Below, in pieces: positions 57,173 to 64,000 of a DNA stretch of 64,000 bases. Under the pieces are notes generated by a model. That model searched no databases. It worked only from the letters and a program-made list of their open reading frames with translations, and was not told the origin of the DNA. The DNA comes from Catonia carolina. Taxonomy: Eukaryota; Arthropoda; Insecta; Hemiptera; Achilidae. Location of the stretch: positions 59,824,541-59,888,540 of the forward strand of contig JAQMRL010000008.1 of assembly GCA_035578175.1 (NCBI GenBank), written 5' to 3'. Numbering within the stretch: the first letter of the stretch is position 1; each line of letters starts with the position of its first letter. The position numbers and the translations under genes were made by a program.

Positions 57173-57956
57173 CAATACAAACAATAGTCAATGCATTGCT
57201 ATTTGGGGATGAAATGTGGGTTATACAGGAGAGTGAAGATGAGCTTCAAAGAGCCGTTTATATTTTAAATGATTTATGTAAAAAGTATAATTTACGAGTT
57301 TCGGTTGCTAAATCAAAGATTATGGCATTCAGAGGGAAGTATCCCACTTGTTCGAAGATTGTTTTAGACAATGCAGTATTAGATCACGTGTCTCACTACA
57401 ACTATCTGGGCTGCGATGTGAGCTTGGATGTAGAAAATAAAATAAACAAATTTCAAGCTATTTGTGGTACCATTAACAGGACAGTGGGTAACAGAGCTAG
57501 AACAGAGACAGTAGTGAAGTTCTACAAGGTAGTGGCAGCCCCAGTCCTTCTTTATGGAAGTGAGTCATGGGTTACCACGAAGCGCCAAGAAAGTAGGATC
57601 TAAGCAGCTGAAATGAGGTTTCTAAGAAGGGTAAAAGGCTGCTTGAGGCTGGATCTAATACATAATGAGGAAATTAGATGTGATTTGAGTGTATTTAGCT
57701 TGAATGAAAAAGTCGAGGAGTACTGGAATCATTGGAGAGAAGATTTGGAACGGATGCCAGAGGAGGAAATATCTTTAAAAGTAATGGAATATGTTCCATG
57801 GAAGAAGGGAGGTGGGAAGACCTCGAAGAAGATGGCAGTAGTCGAGATGTATGGGTTGGAATGTCTCGTGTTTGTGTAGACGTACAGGATGGTTTGTGAG
57901 GAACGGGCTTATGTCTTATCCTTGATAGTAAGAAGAAGAAGAAGAAGAAGAAGAAA
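57173..57956 (+). mobile_element. decayed 5'-truncated non-LTR retrotransposon
   Basis: The body carries the reverse transcriptase end and finishes in an (AAG)n tail at 57931-57956. Candidate 8-bp target repeats ACAACAGC lie at 57165-57172 and 57957-57964. It is related to the young element at 50.5-51.7 kb but has a different 3' tail. Confidence 0.78.
57182..57879 (+). pseudogene. reverse transcriptase C-terminal fragment with one stop
   Basis: It starts just before LLFGDEMWVIQESEDEL, where the catalytic YADD is replaced by FGDE. It continues MAFRGKYP, YLGCDVSLD, FQAICGTINR, LLYGSESWVT and KRQESRI, then TAA at 57601-57603, then AAEMRFLRRVKGC and WREDLERMP. In the related protein at 50.5-51.7 kb the residue at the stop is Gln (IQAAEM), so a single CAA to TAA change explains it. 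Beyond the stop the frame stays open to 57879. Confidence 0.88.
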
Positions 57957-57964
57957 ACAACAGC

Positions 57965-59187
57965 ATAACCATCAATTGTGATGATAAATATAGAGAATTC
58001 TATTTACTGTTTTTAAGGAATACTTCGTTACCTCAAGAATCGAAGTACGATACTTAGAGCTGGTAATAAATAAACGTTAAATTTGAATAAAGCCTACAAC
58101 GTTTGATGAAAAACGTTTTGAACTGAACAAAACTGAACACCCTCTACTGTTTCGTCTCTGCGAAATCTTCAATCAGACTTAAGTAAAACCTCAGAATATA
58201 CCATACAAGTCGTCAATCTCCCGTAGATTTATGAAATACAAATATTTTGTTCAGAAAAAATTCGTTTACAAAAGTTCTGACATTTCAATTCAGATTTTTT
58301 CATTTCATATGTAACGAATAAAATCTTACCCTAAGATTTTATCGTTCCGTCGGTTAAAGAAATAGCACGAACTTACTATAATCATCATCGCTAGTGGATG
58401 AAAAATTACCATAAAAAAAATCTCTTCAATAACTTAGTAGTCTTATTAAATTGACACTAACTATGTAAGCTACAGTAAAGTATTCTTTAAAACTTGTGTT
58501 AATTCAACGAATACATTTTCGTTTTTTTAATATATTTGTAGAGTGTTTTAAGAGACAGTGTTTGTTATTTAAATAAATCCTTGTAAGTAGTTTATACAAT
58601 GTAAACAGCAACATTTGGATTTGAAATTATAGTACTAGTATATATATTGTTGCTACTATGAATTTTACAATGGTGCTTGTTTCTCTAGGAACGATTGGTA
58701 TTAGCCAAGTTGTTTTCACAGTGTGAATAGTATACACTGTGTAAATAATGTTAATGAGATTACACGATTGTGTTAACAGTTTTGACCCTCTAGGAGAGTT
58801 GACGAGTCAACATCTGTGTTACTATTATCTAGTGCTAACTAGTACATCCAAATTGTTACTGCATTAGTCTGTCTGTGTTGATATAACTTATAGCTAGGTT
58901 ATTTTCATTATTAACTACACTATTAGTTCTATATTATCGATAGAATATTGTTACACAAGAAGTTAAATATGAATCTTTTTAACTGTTACAATAATCAAAA
59001 GTTTTTCCAATTATCTATATTTTTATTTTGCCGATTTCTAAAACGAGATTCAATATAGATTATGTATGTTGTTTAAATTAATAATAATAAAAAAATAATT
59101 TTTTGATTAAATTTATTATTTTTTATGTATTTATTTAATTTGGGATACACTATTATTTGTAAATTTAACTTCAAAGACATAGTTTGT
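57965..59187. other. unassigned AT-rich sequence
   Basis: An imperfect palindrome CACAGTGT...ACACTGTG lies at about 58717-58741. No coding or repeat family was seen. Confidence 0.5.
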
Positions 59188-59197
59188 TCGGGATCTG

Positions 59198-60040
59198 TTG
59201 TTTGTTTAGGTCATCAGCCGAAAGGCTGGTTTGAACCTCTAGAGCAGTTATTCTCAACCTTTTTGGCTCCGCGACCCCCAAAAAGTAAAATAAATAAAAT
59301 TAATATTTCGCGACTCCCGCCCCCGATAATAATAATAATTTAATTTTGACTGTAATTATAAATGTAAAATGTTTTTTTTTTAATATTATGTAACCAAACC
59401 ACTAATTTTATGTCTTAAAAAATAATACAGAAAGTAAAAAATGGAATACAACTTTTGCTATAATTTTATAATGCTGCGTTTATATTTTTTATAGTAGCGA
59501 TGTGTATTATTAATTAATTAATGATTAATTTTCTTTTCTTTACAAGTAAGTGTATTATTGCTTGTAAAATTTTATAAGTAAGTTTATAATAAATGATTTT
59601 TTTCTCATGAAATGATTAAATGATTTCATAATGTTTAGCAACCCCCCTATGATATCACCACGATCCCCATGGGGGTCGCAACTCCCAGGTTAAGAATCAC
59701 TGATCTAGAGGTTTTACTTAGTAAAACGAGGAGTGACGTGGTTTACAATTGCCTTCCTCACTGAGTGGAAAAGTAAGCTGATCACCATGCCGGGCCATCC
59801 GAAAAGCATTTACTTCCACCCTGCAAAAGACACCTTCAATTCATTTATCCCAGAGTCTGACTGTATAATGAAATTTATTATACCTCTTATTAGTGTCTTT
59901 TACACTCTACCTCTTCGGTTCTTAAATGATTCAGTCATTTAATCGGCTGACCACGTGATAAGAAACAGAACTTTTTTTGTAGCCCTGGAACTAGCAGATC
60001 GAGTGTAAATATTTAACACTCCACTAGCCAGTTATGGGCA
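59198..60040 (-). mobile_element. family B repeat, copy 6, split by a hAT element
   Basis: Exact 10-bp direct repeats TCGGGATCTG flank it (59188-59197 and 60041-60050). The family sequence from TTTAGGTCATCAGCC to AGTTATGGGCA is interrupted after CTCTAGAG by a 458-bp hAT-type insertion. Without it the copy is about 377 bp. Confidence 0.9.
59245..59702. mobile_element. hAT-type non-autonomous element, 458 bp
   Basis: The ends are CAGTTATTCTCAACC...GCGACCCC and, inverted, CAGTGATTCTTAACC...GCGACCCC, the familiar hAT terminal pattern beginning CAG. 8-bp target duplications CTCTAGAG (59237-59244) and ATCTAGAG (59703-59710, one change) flank it. The interior is AT-rich with (AAT)n at about 59326-59338 and has no transposase, so it must be moved by an enzyme encoded elsewhere. 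Confidence 0.92.
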
Positions 60041-60287
60041 TCGGGATCTGGGTGTAATAAATAATAAACAGACTTACTGCAATTATTTATTTACACAATT
60101 AATATTAAACTTAACATACTAACAAATATAATTAGATTACTTTATTTTCATTACAAAACCTAAATCTTAAACTAACTTAACTAACAATAGTTATTTTACT
60201 ATTAATAATAGCCTCTTATCTTTAAGCAATTATAGTACGGATACCTTTTTCTAACGTAGTTCAAATAGTAAAGGAACTTTTTATTTA

Positions 60288-60512
60288 CGGATTTGAATAA
60301 TAGGCAGTGGTTACCGTTGCACTTTGATGGTAAAGAGTCCAGTTAACCATACCATCTCAGCAATCGTCAGCCTGAGTCCATTAAGTATAATGTTCGTATA
60401 AGACCACACCTCATTTATACGTCATTACATATCCCCTTGTCATTGGATCAAGGGGTTGCTTATTGTCAGTAAATGTACTGATTGCAAGTTCATACATTAG
60501 AAATAAAAAAAT
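60288..60512 (+). mobile_element. SINE-2, head-less copy
   Basis: It starts ACGGATTTGAATAATAGGCA, has GTGGTTACCG, ATGGTAAAGAGTCCAGTTAA, CCATACCATCTCAGCAATCG, AGACCACACCTCATTTATAC, TCATTGGATCAAGGGGTTGC, and ends ACATTAGAAATAAAAAAAT. It is more diverged than the 51.9-kb copy. Confidence 0.8.
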
Positions 60513-60867
60513 ATTGTTTCTGAACTATTATTGTTCACTTTAAGAAATTTTTGTTTCACAATAAAATTTATTTTTATACAAAAATGTACTGTTCATAATT
60601 TTTTATGGATATTTTTCTGTTTCAGGTAAATTTCAATTTATTGATGTACTGCTTGAATAGCATTGGAAATATTCTCTGCATGTTGGTTGTGTTGAAGGTA
60701 AGTCGTTATTATTTGGAATTTTATTCAGTATTTTAATACAGTTTTACCATTTATTTACCGATAATTAAATTTTAAATAACTGTTTAATCCTTTGACCTAA
60801 TTTCAAAAGTGAATTTTCATTCTGCTGCCGTAAAAGGTACTCGTTTAAAATTTTTTTCTGAATATTA

Positions 60868-61124
60868 AAGTCAAAACTTCTTCGAATTTAACAGAGTCAC
60901 CTTGGTACAAATCTAATACTATATTACAGAGAGATGCGAAAAATCCCACAATACAAGCAGAAATACAGAAGTTGTTCACCAGTTACCAAACACGATTTGA
61001 AAACTAACAGAATCCAGAAGCCATCAATCTCATAGATAGCAGTGAAACACAGAGAAAATTGCGCAGACTACTCCCCACGGATTTATTTAACACTTTTACG
61101 CGAAGAACAAGTAAACAATTTTGA
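60868..61124 (+). pseudogene. Jockey-like retrotransposon, C-terminal region with one stop
   Basis: A single frame gives ESPWYKSNTILQRDAKNPT, IQAEIQKLFTSYQTRFEN, TAA at 61005-61007, QNPEAINLIDSSETQRKL, RRLLPTDLF and TGA at 61122-61124. It matches the Jockey PWY.SN..LHRDL.IPT, Y..RL..H.NP.A.NLLD and RRLKR..P.DL blocks. It is the same subfamily as 30.85-31.1 kb. Only one in-frame stop over about 85 codons. Confidence 0.82.
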
Positions 61125-61821
61125 AATTTATCGAATGATACCAGAGGGTATTCACTCATGATTCACACTCTCAATGTTCTATAAGAACATAATCGTAGAT
61201 TCACAATAAAAATAATAATGATAAATTTATGAAAGTTCAAAATTTTAGATAATAATAATTCATTTAACTTAATGCAATAATAAATACATAATACAAAAAG
61301 GGATCTTAATAAGTATAAAATCCTGCCATTTTGATTTGTTATTTTTTTATGTGCATGTACTATTAAATGTTATTATATTTGTACCGTTTTATGAGGCAGT
61401 GGTTTACAGCAACAAATTGTGTTTGACAACAAAATCTATGGTCTTCGGTTTGATTCTCAACCGGGGTTCAGAAAATATAACTCGTTTTAAGGCCTAACAA
61501 TAATGTACCAAAACCCAATGTAGTTGCTCATGACTTATATTATAACCTACATATACGTTAACCTGTATACCTATGTACTAATGACCTATTATAACTATAC
61601 TTTATGTCAGCTACGCTAAGGCCTGATCAAAACAGTTTGAATGAAAAATGTCACATAGCGCAATCCACCCAGAAATGTTTTGTTCGTTATGCAGAACATT
61701 TACAGTTGTTAATTTTGTAATAATTAATTTACATTAATTTTATAATTTATATTATAATTATCACTTCATTATTATAATAACTTTAGAAAGAAAAGAATAT
61801 CATTCCTATGACACATACTCA
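61125..61821. other. unassigned AT-rich sequence
   Basis: A weak tRNA-like piece at 61398-61475 is listed separately. The rest is unrecognised. Confidence 0.5.
61398..61475 (+). mobile_element. tRNA-like remnant
   Basis: GAGGCAGTGGTTTACAG resembles an A-box region and CGGTTTGATTCTC a B-box about 45 bp later. No full tRNA fold is possible. It may be an old SINE head, similar in layout to 30362-30440. Confidence 0.3.
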
Positions 61822-62164
61822 AAGCCGAGACGTTCAGACTTATGAACCGGCTGATCAACCATTTTTGGAATAAGGTCTCGAGACCTAGGTGGCTAAAGGA
61901 TTTACAGCGGGATGTAGAGAAACTTGGAATCACTTAACAAGACCTGCTAACAAAATCAGCTAAGTACAACCAACTAGTCAAGACTAATGTGGTAAAATTT
62001 GAACCAAAAACCAGAAGAGTGTACAATAGGGTGTTTACCGACAAAGACCGGAAACAGAGATCGGAACGTTTTAAGAAAATGTGGGCCAAACGAAAGGAAG
62101 CCACGCTTAGAAGAGCGCTCTTTTCAAAGAAACCCAACACTGGAACAGACCTAAACTTGAATTG
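61822..62164 (+). pseudogene. probable non-LTR retroelement tail protein
   Basis: The plus-strand frame reads LKAETFRLMNRLINHFW, SRPRWLKDLQRDVEKLGIT, TAA at 61935-61937, QDLLTKSAKYNQLVK, RVYNRVFTDKDRKQRSERFK and KMWAKRKEATLRRALF to a final TGA. The RW...LQ.D..KLGI block followed by a basic tail resembles the very end of LINE ORF2 proteins; the exact family is not clear. It is interrupted by one stop and has no reverse transcriptase motifs. Other origins cannot be excluded. Confidence 0.45.
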
Positions 62165-62271
62165 AGTGATCCTATGAGGTCTCAAAAGTAAAAAAAAACA
62201 TTTATTTGTAACTAGGATTAAGGTTGTTAATTTTAAACATGTTGTACATGTTGTATTATGTTACCTTATTG

Positions 62272-62676
62272 TTATTCTTCTACACCTGATAAAACTTCAT
62301 AAGAAAAAACATCATCCTCGTTGTCATTACTTGCATCATTTTTAAAATTTACAAGTTTTTCTACCTGAACTTCGCTCAAAGAATCTAAATCCTGCACGAA
62401 TCTAATTTAATCTAGTTAGAGAGAATCTAATTTCTTCTACTTTTCCAAGCGAGCAATACAGTTTTTCCACATGACCTCCGATAGACATACTGTAGAATCT
62501 CCAATGTCCAGAAGTTTCATTACTTTTTGGAGCTTAAATGTCTTACTATTTGTACCCACGTAATCTTTCACCTGAGCCCACACTAACTCAGTAGGATTTT
62601 GGTTTCTAGGTATATAGAAATGAAAGGTGGCAACGGGCGCTAGCCATCCGGTTACACGTTGCGATGTAGATCTCAG
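62272..62676 (-). pseudogene. Tc1/mariner-like transposase, C-terminal exon fragment
   Basis: The minus strand begins after a pyrimidine tract and CAG that look like a 3' splice site (62677-62690). It reads VTGWLAPVATFHFYIPRNQN, then NPTELVWAQVKDYVGTN, with the Glu of NPxEL in the place of the third catalytic residue of DD[E/D] transposases, followed by FKLQKVMKLL and WKNCIARLEK, stop. After a frameshift an acidic tail follows (NDASNDNEDDVFSYEVLS and VEE-stop at 62272). The N-terminal two thirds are missing. It is a different family from the 18.4-kb element. Confidence 0.7.
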
Positions 62677-62689
62677 CTGAAAAAAAAAA

Positions 62690-63915
62690 TATAGGTCATA
62701 ATATGATTCCTGAAATTACCAGTTTGTAGTTATTTCAGTTTATCTACTTTTACTTTTCTTGATAATATGTGTAGACGATAGGACGTATTCTTCCTTCAAC
62801 TAATTTTTTTAATGATACTTAAAAAATAATTTATTTTTAGTTGAACATTGTTTCATTCTTCTTCAACCCTAACGAAGATTCTATATCTCTATAATCAGTC
62901 AGATTTAAGTCAGATGTCTGCTTTGCTATATAAATTATTTCATTAAAATCTAAGAACAAAACAATGTAACTGGTGTTAATAAAAAAATTATTTTATTGCT
63001 TTAATACATATTATAGTGGTGTTAAGAACCTGACAAATGGAGTTTTGTTTTGATAAATAGCGTGATAAGATGACGGAAAAATTTTTCAAGTGCTTATTAA
63101 CAGCTGTTAGTTAAATTTAAAGGAGAAACGTTCTTTAAATTTATGTTTATTAAATACTTAAAAAGTCAGTTACATTTTTTAATGAGTATGCTCCGTAGAT
63201 TCTATTAATTTTTCACAAAAAAATATCTAAAGTAATTTGTTGTCTCTCTGTTATTAAACTTTATTTTTTTTTTTTTTAATTATCTTCAGGTATTTTATTT
63301 CTTAATAACGTTTTAAGCTAATTTAAAAAGAAATTATATTTGCGCGTACATGTCAATTTACTTTGAATATAAATTTTACTGGGGTGTTCAATGGCATGTG
63401 CGCAGGTACTTTATAATATTTCCATTGTTTAAATAATAATCCAATTTTCTCTGAATTCAAAGTGATCTTTGTTTTATCTTATATGTCTTGCTGAATTTTA
63501 CATTTATCATAAATACGGATCTTATGTATTATTTCTATCGTGTGTGTATTATTGAGATTTCAGTTAATAGAAATAACATATTTTGTTATTTCTCATCGTT
63601 TAAGCCCATTACTGATTCTTCTAGTAGCGTTCCATATCCGGAATTTCTTACAGCCCATGTTCTCAACATTGTTTAACCTTAGTGTTTTCCCTTTCTATCC
63701 ATCAATCCGCTGTTTCAATTGGTCTTCGGAAAAGCCTTTAGATTCTACTACCAATAATCTGTACTTCAATTTGATTGATTTTCGCTTCTTATTCCAGTCA
63801 TTTAAAAGTTTTCTCGACTTCCTTTAACTATTTATCTTTTAACAACATATCACATAAGATCTCAATATCTTTAGAAATTTTGTTTCATAATAGTGTATAT
63901 ATTTTACAATCATTT
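62690..63915. other. unassigned AT-rich sequence
   Basis: Nothing was recognised. A long T-run lies at about 63265-63279. Short overlapping frames at 63488-63827 have no motifs. Confidence 0.5.
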
Positions 63916-64000
63916 AAATTTTTTTATTCCTAATTTGTGTACGATGCAATCTTTTCAATTCAGAACAATAAGCAACCCCATGACCCAATGAGATAAAGAG
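63916..64000 (-). mobile_element. SINE-2, cut by the window end
   Basis: The minus strand shows the family tail CTCATTGGGTCATGGGGTTG, TTATTGTTCTGAATTGAAAA, ACACAAATTAGGAATAAAAA and an A-run. The rest lies outside the window. Confidence 0.85.

Overview
The window looks like a piece of an arthropod nuclear genome, most likely an insect and perhaps a hemipteroid. It is AT-rich, has no compact coding, and is packed with old transposable-element pieces typical of insects: Jockey-like and R1-like non-LTR retrotransposons, Tc1/mariner and hAT elements, and tRNA-derived SINEs. The lineage is an inference from element content only. I recognise no host protein-coding gene, no rRNA gene and no intact tRNA gene. 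Almost all open frames over 60 codons are chance frames or lie inside repeats.

What can be supported is a repeat landscape made of a few families. (1) Family A, ten copies: about 1 kb, with conserved ends, a 13-bp subterminal inverted repeat, a terminal hairpin, a GT/AC microsatellite core and two internal related subunits. It may be a Helitron/Helentron-like non-autonomous element (copies near 6.0, 7.2, 18.0-19.8, 34.2, 41.0, 43.6, 48.3, 50.0, 52.3 and 55.9 kb). (2) Family B, six copies: about 390 bp, SINE-like, with an (AAC)n tail and 10-bp target duplications in three copies. (3) SINE-1 (four copies) and SINE-2 (five copies), both with tRNA-type promoter boxes in their complete copies. (4) Fifteen 3'-end remnants of Jockey-like retrotransposons on both strands, nearly all limited to the last 50-150 codons of the reverse transcriptase ORF. 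(5) Family F, two longer copies and one fragment of unknown type.

Several insertions are datable by nesting. A 643-bp Tc1/mariner deletion derivative with 223-bp inverted repeats sits in a family A copy (18.4-19.0 kb). An RNase H-bearing R1-like retrotransposon with a 14-bp target duplication sits inside a Jockey remnant (37.5-39.1 kb). A 458-bp hAT-type element sits in a family B copy (59.2-59.7 kb), and a SINE-1 fragment sits in another family B copy (28.0 kb). The youngest-looking insertion is a 5'-truncated reverse transcriptase element at 50.5-51.7 kb, with an exact 15-bp target duplication and an uninterrupted frame of about 390 codons.

Layout: 0-10 kb, mostly unassigned AT-rich DNA with two family A copies; 10-32 kb, tandem repeats, SINEs, family B and Jockey ends; 32-45 kb, SINE-1, family A and the nested retrotransposons; 45-57 kb, a Harbinger-like candidate, Jockey ends and the young reverse transcriptase insertion; 57-64 kb, a decayed reverse transcriptase, the nested hAT element and transposase or retroelement tails. 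No two genes form a pathway here; the relations that matter are insertion order and family membership.
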